DNA of 55,882 nucleotides from DAOPZC01 sp035353175 (GTDB lineage: Bacteria > Verrucomicrobiota > Kiritimatiellia > RFP12 > UBA1067). Positions within the stretch are counted from its first letter, which is position 1, and the number at the start of each line of letters is the position of its first letter. The position numbers and the translations under genes were made by a program. Positions 7,931 through 16,940 of the stretch are shown in pieces. The notes beneath the pieces are model-generated. The model was not told the DNA's origin and did not search any database. It worked only from the letters and a program-made list of their open reading frames with translations. The stretch spans positions 1 to 55,882 of the forward strand of contig DAOPZC010000028.1 in NCBI GenBank assembly GCA_035353175.1. The letters run 5' to 3'.

Positions 7931-10180
7931 TCAATCGGGAAGGCCCTTGAGCTGCCCGTCCAGCCGATACCCCGGCCCTGATGTCGTTTTGAACGTCACG
8001 GCATTTGTCCCGTACCGCACCGCGCACGGCAGGCCGGCGGCAGACCGGATCACCGCCGAGGACAGACGGCCCTGTTGCCAGACCATGTCCACCTCGAAGC
8101 CGCCGCGGGCGCGCAAGCCCTTGACGCTGCCCTCCGGCCACGCCTGCGGCAGGGCGGGCAGCAGCACGATCTCGCCCGCGTGCGACTGCACCAGCATCTC
8201 GCAGATCGCGGCCGTGATGCCGAAGTTGCCGTCCAGCTGGAACGGCGGGTGGTTGGCGAACAGGTTCGGCAGCGTGTTGTAGGTGAGCAGGCCGCGCACC
8301 ATGTGGTGACTCTTCTCCGGCTCGCCCAGCCGCGCCCAGAGCGCGCAGCGCCACGGCCACGTCCAGCTGCGGCGGCTGTCGCCCGCCTCGCCGCGCGCCG
8401 CCAGCGAGACCGCGGCGGCCTTGGCCAGCCCGGGCGTGGCGGCCCCGCTGATCTGATGCCCCGGGTACACCGCGAAGAGGTGCGAGGTGTGGCGATGCTG
8501 GTCTTTGGGATCGTCGCGGTCGGCCATCCACTCCTGGAGCTGCCCCCACTTGCCGACCTTCGGAACGACGAGCCGGTCGCGCAGGGCGGCCAGCGCATCG
8601 CGGAACGCCCTGTCGGCGCCCAGCACGTCCGCCGCCGCCACGGTGTTATCGAAAAGGTCCCAAACGATCTCCTGGCTGTAGCTTACGCCGTCCTCATCCG
8701 GCCCGTGTTCGGGCGACCAGGCGTGCGGCACAACCAGACGCCCGTCGGGCAGCGCCTTGAGCTGGTCCTGCCAGAAGCCGCAGACCTCCTTCATGATCGG
8801 GTAGGCGACGTCCTTGAGATAGGTTTTGTCGCCGCCGAAGGCGTAGTGTTCCCAGAGGTGCTGGCAGTACCACGCGTTGGCCGTCTTGTCCCATTTCCAG
8901 CCGAGGCCGCCGAAGATGTTGTGCGAGGTGCGCACGGCCCATCCGCGCGCGGGCCCCGTCGCGGTCTGGAACTCCTTCTCCGCCGCGGTGGCTTTGCGCC
9001 AGACCGGGATCTGACTCGCGATCAGGTCGAGGAACGCGGCGTGGCAGTCGGAGAGGTTGGCGGGCTCGGCCGGCCAGTAGTTCATCTGGATGTTGATGTT
9101 GGAATGGTAGTCGCTGTGCCAGGGCGGATTGTTGCTGTCGTTCCAGAGGCCCTGCAGGTTGGCGGGCAGCGTGCCGGGCCGCGAACAGCCTTGCAGCAGA
9201 TAGCGGCCGTACTGGAAGAGCAACGCCTCCAGTTCGGGATCGGCCGCGCCTTTGGCATAGGCCGCGAGACGCACGTCGGTCGGCAGGTCACGCTGTGCGG
9301 GGGCGGTCGCGCCGAGGTCGAGCGACACGCGGCTCATGAACGCGGCGACATCCGCGAGGTGCGCCTGCCTCAGCGCGGCATAGGGTTTGCCGCCGGCGCG
9401 CGCGACGTGTCCGCGCACGAGCGGGACGGGATCCGCCCCTTTCCAGCCGCGGGCATGCTCCGGCGCGTAGCTGGTGGCGGCCGCCAGCATGAGCGTAAGC
9501 GCGTCGCAGCGCGCGAACCGGCAGACGCCGTTCGCGGCGGCGGCGGAACCGCCTTCCGGTGACACGCGAACGCGGGCCGCGTAGCCGAGCCCGTTCGGGA
9601 AAGATCCTTCGAACGCCAACTCGTTCGCTTCGGCCAGCGCGGGTTCCTGATGCGCACCGCTGAGCTTCACCGAGCCGCTGAAGGCCCCGGGCTTGTCGGC
9701 GGTGAACCGCATCACGATCACCTGGTCGGGAGCGCTCGCGAACGTTTCGCGCGTATACGTGACACCGTCTGCGGTGAAGGTCACGACATGGAGGCCGGTG
9801 GCAAGGTCGAGCGCGCGCCGGTAACCTGCGGGCGGAGGCGCGGCCGTGTTGGGGTCGAGCGCGCCCAGCTCGATCCGCAGGTCGCCGAAGTTCTGGTAAG
9901 CCCCCATCGTGTCGTAATTGCCGGAGGGGTTTTCGTCGCCGGTCCAGAGCGAATCCACATTGAACTGGAGATGCTCGCTGAACGGTCCGCCGAAGACCAT
10001 GCCGCCGAGCCGCCCGTTGCCGAGCGGCAGCGCGTGGCTCGCCCACGCCTTTTCGCCTGCAGGTGCGCGATAGCTCAGCACCTGTGCCACATCCGCGAAA
10101 GCCGCGAGGCCGGCGGCCAGCGCGGCTCCCGCACACACCGGCCACGTCCCGTTAGCGCATCCGAGAAACGATGCTTTCAT
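7931..10180 (-). CDS. secreted GH95 alpha-L-fucosidase
   Basis: This 749-residue enzyme has an N-terminal export signal. GH95 enzymes hydrolyse alpha-1,2-linked L-fucose (some act on alpha-L-galactose) with inversion. Family landmarks are present: 'ALPLGNGRLGGMVFGG' at the N-terminal domain, 'NVDSLWTGDENPSG', the Asn-rich catalytic strand 'NINIQMNYWPAEPANLSD' (about residue 363), 'SWSPEHGPDEDG' equivalent 'AWSPEHGP' with the likely acid Glu (about 489), and 'HPPFQLDGNFG' with the Asp that activates the catalytic Asn (about 648). Length is near the family norm. GAGGGAG precedes the ATG. The gene lies 39 bases downstream of the hybrid histidine kinase on the same strand and may share its transcript. 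Likely substrates are fucosylated mucin glycans, milk oligosaccharides or algal/plant fucosides. Confidence 0.93.
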   Translation of the reverse strand: MKASFLGCANGTWPVCAGAALAAGLAAFADVAQVLSYRAPAGEKAWASHALPLGNGRLGGMVFGGPFSEHLQFNVDSLWTGDENPSGNYDTMGAYQNFGDLRIELGALDPNTAAPPPAGYRRALDLATGLHVVTFTADGVTYTRETFASAPDQVIVMRFTADKPGAFSGSVKLSGAHQEPALAEANELAFEGSFPNGLGYAARVRVSPEGGSAAAANGVCRFARCDALTLMLAAATSYAPEHARGWKGADPVPLVRGHVARAGGKPYAALRQAHLADVAAFMSRVSLDLGATAPAQRDLPTDVRLAAYAKGAADPELEALLFQYGRYLLQGCSRPGTLPANLQGLWNDSNNPPWHSDYHSNINIQMNYWPAEPANLSDCHAAFLDLIASQIPVWRKATAAEKEFQTATGPARGWAVRTSHNIFGGLGWKWDKTANAWYCQHLWEHYAFGGDKTYLKDVAYPIMKEVCGFWQDQLKALPDGRLVVPHAWSPEHGPDEDGVSYSQEIVWDLFDNTVAAADVLGADRAFRDALAALRDRLVVPKVGKWGQLQEWMADRDDPKDQHRHTSHLFAVYPGHQISGAATPGLAKAAAVSLAARGEAGDSRRSWTWPWRCALWARLGEPEKSHHMVRGLLTYNTLPNLFANHPPFQLDGNFGITAAICEMLVQSHAGEIVLLPALPQAWPEGSVKGLRARGGFEVDMVWQQGRLSSAVIRSAAGLPCAVRYGTNAVTFKTTSGPGYRLDGQLKGLPD

Positions 10181-10219
10181 TCCGACTCCCTCGCTCCGGG
10201 GTTATCGCGTCACGCGTGC

Positions 10220-13200
10220 TCACGCGCCCTCAATGATTTCCTTCAGCTTGGTCCCCAGCTCTTTCATCGTGAACGGCTTCTGGATGAAATGCGCGCTCTG
10301 GTCCGTCAGGTCGCTCTGGTCGAGGGCGTCGAACGTGTAACCGGACATGAAAAGGCACTTCAGGTCGGGAAGGCGCGCCGACAGCCGTTTGAACAACTCT
10401 TGGCCGTTCATTTCCGGCATGATCATGTCGGTCAGCAGCACACGAAGTTCTCCGGCGTTCGTTTCGGCCACGCGGAGCGCCTCCTGCGGGGAGGCCGCGG
10501 CGAGCACGCGATAGCCCATTTTCTCCAGCATGGTCCGACTCAGGTTCAGGAGCGAGGCCTCGTCTTCGACCAACAGCACGGTTTCCTTGCCCAGGCTGAC
10601 GGACGTTTCGGGATTCTGAGCCGGGGCGGGCTCGGCCGTCGCGCTAAAGCGGGGCAAATGGATTCTAAAGGCCGTGCCCTCGCCGGGTTTGCTCTCGACC
10701 GTGATGAACCCCTGGTTCTGCCTGACGATGCCGTAAACGGTGGCGAGGCCGAGCCCCGTGCCCTCGCCGACCCGCTTGGTCGTAAAGAAAGGCTCGAAGA
10801 GATGCGACATCTTTTCCTTGTCCATGCCGCACCCGGTATCGGTGACCGACAGCATCACGTAATCTCCGGGAGTGGCGTCCGCATGTTGCGAGCAGAAGGC
10901 GTCATCGGCGGTGACGATTTCCGTGCCGATGGTCAGCTTACCGCCATCGGAGATCGCGTCGCGGGCGTTGACCGCGAGGTTGGCCAGAATCTGGTCCACC
11001 TGAGACGGATCGATCTTGACGGTCGTGTTCCCGTCGCCCGGGTGCCAGACAAGCTCGATGTCCTCGCTGATGAGCCGCCGCAGCATGTTGAGCATTCCCG
11101 CCACCGTCTCATTCAGATCGATCACCTTGGGCATGACCGTCTGCTTTCGCGCAAAGGCGAGAAGCTGTCGGGTCAGGACGGCGGAATGTTCGGCCGCCTT
11201 GCGGATTTCCTGCAAGTCAGTGAAAAGCGACTGGGTCGGGACGACCTCGCTCAGCGCCAGCTCCGTGTTGCCGAGAATCACCGCCAACATGTTGTTGAAG
11301 TCGTGTGCGACGCCACCGGCCAGCCGTCCGACCGACTCCATTTTCTGGGCCTGCAGCAGCTGTTCCATCAGCATCAGCTGTTCGGAGATGTCGCGTTTGA
11401 CGGCCACATAGTTGACGATCTGCCCCGCCTCGTCGCGCACCGGGGAAATGGTCGCCTCTTCGGTATAGAGCGAGCCGTCCTTGCGTTTGTTGATGAGCCG
11501 TCCTTTCCAAACCTCGCCGCGGCCGAGCGTCTGCCACAGTTTTTGGTAGAACGGGTCGTCTTGCTGCCCGCTCTTCCAGAGGCGCGGATTCTGACCGATG
11601 ACCTCCTCGCGGGAATAGCCCGTCACGCGGACAAACGCGGGGTTGGCATACTGGATCGTGCCGTGGGTATCCGTGACGAGGACGACTTCACTGGCGTGCT
11701 CGATGGCCGCCATCAGCCGCTTGCGTTCGGTTTCGGCCCGTTTGCGGGTCAGCGCGTCGCCGAGCCGGTCCGCGATTTCCTCGAGCGCCTCAACCGCCTG
11801 AAGCGAGAACCCGTTTTTCCGGCGCGCGTTCAGCTGAAGCAGCCCCACGATCTCCTTTTTTTCGTGGACGGGGATCAGCGCGACCGACGCGAAGCCCTCG
11901 TGGATGCACCGGTTCCGCGGATGAAGCCTGGGATCTTGTTCGGACGGAAGCTCGAGCAGCGGCAACGAGTTGTTGATCCAAAAGCTTCCTCCCGGCGTGA
12001 ACAGCGGATTGGACGGATCCGTCTTTCCCGCAAGCACCAGGCCACACGTGCATTCCAGACTGACCTTGCCGTCGGGGCCCCGGCAGGCATCGCCTTGCTT
12101 ATCGCGGCTGATCAAGGTGTTTTCGACCAGCAGGAAATCGGAAGAGAAACCGGATTCGGAAAAATACGGGAAATCCTCTCCCTGCTGCAAACGCAGGCCC
12201 ACCGCATCGCAGCCCGTCGACTGTTTCACGGCCGTCAGAATCCGCTGCACCATGTGCCGGAAATCATCGTCTCCGTTAACGATCATCAGGATCGTGGCGG
12301 AGAGTTGGCGGTAGATTTCCGTCTGTTTGCGCTCGGTGATATCGGCGTGTGTCCCGGTCACCCGAACGGGGCGGCCCTCGGCGTCGCGGTGGGATACTTT
12401 GCCGCGGGTCAGAACCCACCGATATTCCCCGGTCCGGGTTCTCAGACGCTGTTCGAGGCAGAAGAACGGCGTACGCCCTGCCAGATGTTCGGTCAAGGCG
12501 GCCCGCGTGGCCGGCAGATCGTCGGGAAAGACCATCCTGTCCCACGACGGTACGTCGGCGGTGAACGTTTCAAGATCCCGGTAACCGAACATTTCATAAC
12601 CGCGGGGACTCAGCAGCACACCGTCGGTCCGCAGGTCGATTTCCCAGATGCCGTCGTTGGCACCCTCCATGGCGAACTGCAGCCGTTCCTCGCTCGTCCG
12701 CAGCGCCGCCTGTTGCTCGGCGATGCGGCGGTCCGAGCGCCGCAGCAAGATAAACAGGAAACCGAACAGGCCGGCCAGCACCGCCAGTGTCAAGCCCGCA
12801 GGCAGGGCGGTGTACAGGATGACGTCGCGTTTCCAGAAACCGGCGTCCATGTCCAGGCCCAAGACCGCAACCAACTCGCCCGTGGCGGGATCGGTCATGG
12901 GGACCAGCGCCGAGACCCACGTTCCCCACCGGTCCCGCGAAGGCCCTTCGACCAGCGCGACCTTGTTGTCGAAGACCCGCTTGCTTTGCTCGGTCGCCTC
13001 CTCGTACACCTGCCCCGGCGGAGAATAATCCTTCGAGCCGGCCGGCTCGGAATCCACATAGAAAAACAGCTTGTCTCCTTCCGCCCCTTCCAAGCGGCCC
13101 AGCAGGTACAGAAACCGGTACTTGCTGTTCGCCTGGCGGGCCCGCATGAGCTGCTCTTTGAGGTGAACATAGTTCGTCGAGCTCAGATCGGCTTGGGAAC

Positions 13201-13432
13201 CGCCCAGCGCCCGGACGCGGCCGGGCAGGATCATCCGCGAAACCAGCCGCGCGTGCTGAAGAAGGTCCTTGCGCTTCTGGCGGTCGGCCCAATGGAACGT
13301 ACTCCAAACGGAAAAGACGGCGGCCACCAGCAACGCCGCCACCGCGCCGGCCAAGTTCCGCCGGTGCGACAGGAGCCGCGGCACCGGATCGGCCTTCGGC
13401 TGAAGGGTCTTCGTGTAGTAATGCTGGAGCAC
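10220..13432 (-). CDS. membrane hybrid sensor histidine kinase (PAS-GAF-PAS-HK-REC)
   Basis: I place the start at GTG 13432 because GGGAGG lies six bases upstream, giving 1070 residues. The frame runs open to 13507 without a ribosome site. A first membrane helix (about 24-46) and a second (about 202-230) enclose an extracytoplasmic sensor of about 150 residues. Then follow a PAS domain (about 250-368), a GAF-like domain containing several cysteines ('CRGPDGKVSLECTCGL'), a second PAS (about 580-690), the H-box 'GGVAHDFNNMLAVILGN' (about 710), an HATPase with 'DTGCGMD' and 'GEGTGLGLATVYG', and a C-terminal receiver with phospho-acceptor 'LLTDMIMPEMNG' (about 1000) and the 'KPF' lysine. No separate response regulator is nearby, so the output partner is unknown. 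The GH95 gene directly downstream is a possible target. Confidence 0.92.
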   Translation of the reverse strand: MLQHYYTKTLQPKADPVPRLLSHRRNLAGAVAALLVAAVFSVWSTFHWADRQKRKDLLQHARLVSRMILPGRVRALGGSQADLSSTNYVHLKEQLMRARQANSKYRFLYLLGRLEGAEGDKLFFYVDSEPAGSKDYSPPGQVYEEATEQSKRVFDNKVALVEGPSRDRWGTWVSALVPMTDPATGELVAVLGLDMDAGFWKRDVILYTALPAGLTLAVLAGLFGFLFILLRRSDRRIAEQQAALRTSEERLQFAMEGANDGIWEIDLRTDGVLLSPRGYEMFGYRDLETFTADVPSWDRMVFPDDLPATRAALTEHLAGRTPFFCLEQRLRTRTGEYRWVLTRGKVSHRDAEGRPVRVTGTHADITERKQTEIYRQLSATILMIVNGDDDFRHMVQRILTAVKQSTGCDAVGLRLQQGEDFPYFSESGFSSDFLLVENTLISRDKQGDACRGPDGKVSLECTCGLVLAGKTDPSNPLFTPGGSFWINNSLPLLELPSEQDPRLHPRNRCIHEGFASVALIPVHEKKEIVGLLQLNARRKNGFSLQAVEALEEIADRLGDALTRKRAETERKRLMAAIEHASEVVLVTDTHGTIQYANPAFVRVTGYSREEVIGQNPRLWKSGQQDDPFYQKLWQTLGRGEVWKGRLINKRKDGSLYTEEATISPVRDEAGQIVNYVAVKRDISEQLMLMEQLLQAQKMESVGRLAGGVAHDFNNMLAVILGNTELALSEVVPTQSLFTDLQEIRKAAEHSAVLTRQLLAFARKQTVMPKVIDLNETVAGMLNMLRRLISEDIELVWHPGDGNTTVKIDPSQVDQILANLAVNARDAISDGGKLTIGTEIVTADDAFCSQHADATPGDYVMLSVTDTGCGMDKEKMSHLFEPFFTTKRVGEGTGLGLATVYGIVRQNQGFITVESKPGEGTAFRIHLPRFSATAEPAPAQNPETSVSLGKETVLLVEDEASLLNLSRTMLEKMGYRVLAAASPQEALRVAETNAGELRVLLTDMIMPEMNGQELFKRLSARLPDLKCLFMSGYTFDALDQSDLTDQSAHFIQKPFTMKELGTKLKEIIEGA

Positions 13433-13510
13433 GTCTTGCCTCCCTCGCCAGGGATCACGCTTTTGCACCGCGCCGGTTGCCCCGTTTGAGCCGCACCGCT
13501 CGCGCATTCC

Positions 13511-13530
13511 GCGCCGGACCGGTCCGGCGC
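13511..13530. terminator. perfect 20-base GC palindrome, probable terminator stem
   Basis: GCGCCGGACC is followed directly by its exact reverse complement, between the stop of the SGNH gene (13544) and the kinase start (13432). It has no U-tract on the minus strand, so it may act as an mRNA 3'-end stabiliser or a factor-dependent terminator rather than a classical intrinsic terminator. Confidence 0.45.
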
Positions 13531-13543
13531 GCCTGAGAACCGC

Positions 13544-15430
13544 CTACCGGGCGTCGCTTTTGAACCAGGTCTCCAGCAGTCGCCCGATGATCTGGCAGCC
13601 GCGGTCGTTGGCGTGGACGGCGTCGCCCATGAACCAGCCGTACGTCTTGCCGCTGTCCTGGATGTAGGACCACCACGGGCCCGTCATATCGAAAAAGGCG
13701 CTCTTCTCCTCGGCCGCGACTTTCTGCATGTTGAAGCGGAAGTTGCTGGTCGTGGTGTCGATCTCGCGCGTGAAGGAGCGGATGTGCTCGTCTTTCATCG
13801 CGCCGAAAACCGGCGTCAGCAGCAGCACCTCGGTGTCCGGCTTCTGGGCGCGGACCTGGCGGACCACGGAGCGCACCGCCTCGGCGTCGCCGCCGTTGGA
13901 GATGCCGCCGATGACGAGCAGGTCGGGATTGTGCTTGAGCACGTAGTCCTGGACGCGGTTCTCCTCGCGGTAGTACTTGCAGCCGGTCGAGCTCCGCAGC
14001 GAAGCGATCTTGACGATCTTGCACTTCGGGTAGTCGCGCATCAGCAGCAGCTCGAAAGACGAGCCCGAGGTGTTGCCCATGATGCTGTCGCCCAAGAGCA
14101 CCATGCGGAGCTCGCCGCCGTCGCGCAGCTTCGCCTGAGTCTTGGGAATATTCGCGAAACGCCCTGCGGGCGGCGCGTACGTGATCGGGTCCATCGCGGC
14201 ATAAATCGCGTCGATCCGCTCCAAGGTGCCCAGGCCGGCAAACGCGTCGGCAACCGAGCCGTTGAGCAGAAAGCCACCCATCCGCGCGATCCCCGGCGTA
14301 ACGACCTTCAGCACCAGCTCGTGCTCGGCGTTGCGGTCGAGCCCTTTGGCGAGCGCCACCGGCCGCATCGCCGGGCCGGCCACATCCTTCGGCGCCGCGA
14401 GTTTCCGGGCCGGCTGGCCGTCGACGGCGTATTCGTATTCCGCGCTGTCCTTGTCCACCACGTCGATGATCCCGATCTCGGACCCCTTGAATTTCAGCGT
14501 CAGCGTTGCGCCCGGCTGGTCCGAAACGAGCAGATGCCGGAAGGGACCGATCGGACTGGCCTGTCCGGCCTTCCAGGCGCCGGACTGCCTGACCTGCGGG
14601 TTCTCATAGGCGATGATGCGGCCGTTGTCGTCCGTCTGCGGGAAGAGCGGCGCGGGCAAAGCATACGGCGTGGCTTTCTCCGGTACGGGCTGGGCGGCCA
14701 TCAGCGCGTCGACGAACGCCGCGACCGCATCGGCATAGAGCTTGGCACCCGCGTCGGTGGGGTTGACGCCGTCGGCGGAGAACGCTTCGAAGGAGATCTC
14801 TCCGGCCTTGATCTTGTCCGCCGCGTACTTGGCAAGGTTCAGGCTGGGGATGCCGTAATGCTCCGCGATCTGCTCGCAGACCTGGATGTATTGCGGCGTC
14901 TGCCCCGCCTTGTACGCCTGAAGCATCTCGGGGGTCAGCGTATAGACGAGGATGCGGCTGTGCGTGCCGCGGTATTGGGTGATCTGGCGGATGAGGCCTT
15001 CCAGCGACGTTTTGACCTGCCCGATGTCCGCGTTCCGGTCGTCTGCGGCGAAATCGAGGATCGCCAGATGGCCGCTGCAGATCACCTCGCCGAAAACCGG
15101 CTGCCCGCGGCTGCAGCGATAGAGCCCGAACCAGCTGCCGCCCGGCTGCACATGCCGCGTCTCGTGCGGGTTCGCGCCGGGAAAATGCTTTTTGAAACCC
15201 TTCGCCATCTGGGCGGAATAGCGCAGGTTCTGGTCTTTCAGCCCCGTTCCCGCCAGAACCGAATTGCCGATGAAAAACAGATACTGGTTGCCGACCTTGT
15301 CGTTCTTGAAGAAATACTGGCTGTTGGGGATGCCGCCCCGGACCGCATAAAAATCGGCCGTTGCCCCCCATGCCGCACCGGCCATCAACAGAACCCCCAA
15401 CACGACTTTGCCGACAGAACCCATCACCAT
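13544..15430 (-). CDS. secreted protein with two tandem SGNH/GDSL hydrolase-like domains
   Basis: Start placed at ATG 15430 (AGAGGGG five bases upstream), giving 628 residues with the signal peptide 'VGKVVLGVLLMAGAAWGA'. Domain 1 (about 30-255) begins with 'LFFIGNSVLAGTG' as block I. It ends with 'DGVNPTDAG', where active SGNH enzymes normally have D-x-x-H, so the catalytic His is Asn. A beta-rich linker follows (about 290-440; 'SDQPGATLTLKFKGSEIGI' resembles the carbohydrate-binding N-domain of acetylxylan esterases). Domain 2 (about 445-628) carries 'VLLGDSIMG' (nucleophile Ser), 'GGISNGGD' (block III) and 'GDAVHANDRG' (Asp and His) and looks intact. The likely role is de-esterification of polysaccharides outside the cytoplasm, with domain 1 probably inactive or specialised for binding. 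Confidence 0.82.
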   Translation of the reverse strand: MVMGSVGKVVLGVLLMAGAAWGATADFYAVRGGIPNSQYFFKNDKVGNQYLFFIGNSVLAGTGLKDQNLRYSAQMAKGFKKHFPGANPHETRHVQPGGSWFGLYRCSRGQPVFGEVICSGHLAILDFAADDRNADIGQVKTSLEGLIRQITQYRGTHSRILVYTLTPEMLQAYKAGQTPQYIQVCEQIAEHYGIPSLNLAKYAADKIKAGEISFEAFSADGVNPTDAGAKLYADAVAAFVDALMAAQPVPEKATPYALPAPLFPQTDDNGRIIAYENPQVRQSGAWKAGQASPIGPFRHLLVSDQPGATLTLKFKGSEIGIIDVVDKDSAEYEYAVDGQPARKLAAPKDVAGPAMRPVALAKGLDRNAEHELVLKVVTPGIARMGGFLLNGSVADAFAGLGTLERIDAIYAAMDPITYAPPAGRFANIPKTQAKLRDGGELRMVLLGDSIMGNTSGSSFELLLMRDYPKCKIVKIASLRSSTGCKYYREENRVQDYVLKHNPDLLVIGGISNGGDAEAVRSVVRQVRAQKPDTEVLLLTPVFGAMKDEHIRSFTREIDTTTSNFRFNMQKVAAEEKSAFFDMTGPWWSYIQDSGKTYGWFMGDAVHANDRGCQIIGRLLETWFKSDAR

Positions 15431-15489
15431 AACCGCCCCTCTGCTAAAATGATTCAACCCATCTGCCGGTCAGTAAACGGGCGTGGAGA

Positions 15490-15518
15490 AGTATAGGTCT
15501 TGAAGGGCGGGGAAGCAA
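15490..15518 (-). promoter_or_regulatory. putative promoter for the tandem SGNH gene
   Basis: On the minus strand TTGCTT (15513-15518) and TATACT (15490-15495) are separated by exactly 17 bases, about 60 bases before the ATG at 15430. The -10 box matches 5/6. The same -35 box occurs at the rpmB promoter. Confidence 0.5.
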
Positions 15519-15560
15519 GGACTTATCCGACGTTGCGCGGCGGCGCGCGGATGGCCGGAA

Positions 15561-16841
15561 TCACGTCGCCGGATTGCCGGTCGGCCCGTCATGGGAAGCG
15601 ATGTCGGGAAACATCACCCGCAAACATTCCGGACAGAGGCTGTGGCTGAAATCCGCCTCTGAATTGTCCCGGATATAGACCTCGAGCTGGCTCCAGTAGC
15701 CCCGGTCATCGCGGATCTTTTTGCAGGAGGAACAGATCGGCAGCAAGCCCTTCAGGACTTTCATTTCGGACAGCACCTTCTCCCGCTCCTGCAGGAGTCT
15801 TTCCCTTTCCTCCTCCGCCCGTTTCCGCCGGCTGATGTCATTGATGCTGGACAAGATGCATTTTTCGTTGTTGATCGTGATGACCTCCGCCGAGTAAAGC
15901 ACCGTCAGGCTTTCGCCTTTCCTCGTCAGGAACTCCCATTCCAGGCCCTTGACCGATCCGCGGGCATTCAGCTCAGCCACCGTGACCTCGCGGTCACGAA
16001 GATGCGCCCAGAGCTTCAGGTCCAGCGTCGTCCGCCCCATGGCCTCTTCGAGGGAATAACCGATCGCTTTCAGGAAGCTGTCATTCGCCTCGAGTATCGC
16101 GCCGTCCGCCAACCGCGTGAGGACGATGCCATAGGGCGAAGAACGGAAAGCCTTGCTGTATTTCTCCTCCTGCAGCCGGATTTCCATAAGCAGCCGCTTG
16201 CTCACGGTCAAGACGATGCCATACATCAGCAGGATGCTCTGAATCAGAAACACGATATGAAAGACCGACCCCCACAGGCCGGTCATGAAATAGTCGCCCG
16301 GAAGATCGGTGCGCGAAAGAAACAGCCCCGCCCGGATCAGAAACACCAGGCAAAAGCTCGCGTAGAGGGCCCCCAGCCACCGCGTCAGAGGACGCATCGC
16401 GGCGTCCACCCGCCGCAGCAGCAGCCAGGCGCATTGGGCGCAAAGCAACGCCAGCACGACCGCGACATTCACGCTCCGTCCGCAAAGGGTCGGATATCCG
16501 TACAACAGGTAGGTGTGCACCGCGACAAACGCCGTCAAAAGAAGCACGTTGTGGACGTTCCGACTTTTCTTGCCGACAAAGCGCTCCAGCCCCAGATAGC
16601 CCAGAAAAGCGCCCGTCGTCACCAAGGTGTTGGCCACGATCATCGACAGCCAATCCGGAATGCCCCCCCGCAACGCGATCAGCAAGAGTCCCAGCGACTG
16701 GCAGCAGAAGTTTGCAAACCACAGCGCCAGGCCGTCATACCGGCGCCGGTTCAGACGCCAGAGATCCGCGATCACCCAGGTGCAGATGAGGTCCGTGACA
16801 ACCCCGATGAAGACGACCGTCCGCATGTCCAGACTATTCAT
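15561..16841 (-). CDS. 7TM-PAS sensor with C-terminal CxxC...CxxC module
   Basis: This 426-residue protein has seven predicted membrane helices in the first ~215 residues (from 'VVFIGVVTDLICTWVIADL' to 'VFHIVFLIQSILLMYGI'). A PAS domain follows (about 228-345; 'SSPYGIVLTRLADGAILEA', ending 'SSINDISRRKRA'), then a short coiled coil. The C-terminal module has 'LLPICSSCKKIRDDRGYW' (about 370-388) and 'SLCPECLRVMFPD'. This four-cysteine module recurs at the C-termini of many bacterial PAS and receiver proteins and has no assigned function; it could bind zinc. There is no kinase, cyclase or methyl-accepting domain, so the output route is unclear. AAAGGAG lies 14 bases before the ATG, a rather long spacing, and an internal ATG five codons in has no better site. 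Confidence 0.8.
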   Translation of the reverse strand: MNSLDMRTVVFIGVVTDLICTWVIADLWRLNRRRYDGLALWFANFCCQSLGLLLIALRGGIPDWLSMIVANTLVTTGAFLGYLGLERFVGKKSRNVHNVLLLTAFVAVHTYLLYGYPTLCGRSVNVAVVLALLCAQCAWLLLRRVDAAMRPLTRWLGALYASFCLVFLIRAGLFLSRTDLPGDYFMTGLWGSVFHIVFLIQSILLMYGIVLTVSKRLLMEIRLQEEKYSKAFRSSPYGIVLTRLADGAILEANDSFLKAIGYSLEEAMGRTTLDLKLWAHLRDREVTVAELNARGSVKGLEWEFLTRKGESLTVLYSAEVITINNEKCILSSINDISRRKRAEEERERLLQEREKVLSEMKVLKGLLPICSSCKKIRDDRGYWSQLEVYIRDNSEADFSHSLCPECLRVMFPDIASHDGPTGNPAT

Positions 16842-16940
16842 GAAAAAAACCGCATCTCCTTTGTCACCGCACCCAGCACACCACCGACGCTTACATTCTC
16901 TGCGATTTTAGCATGCGTTTCTGAATCGCGAAAGGGACCG

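Noticed and set aside
9650..13489. 1279-codon plus-strand open frame opposite the histidine kinase
   Set aside because: It covers the kinase almost exactly in antisense, shows no domain, and has the same low-complexity composition as other shadow frames.
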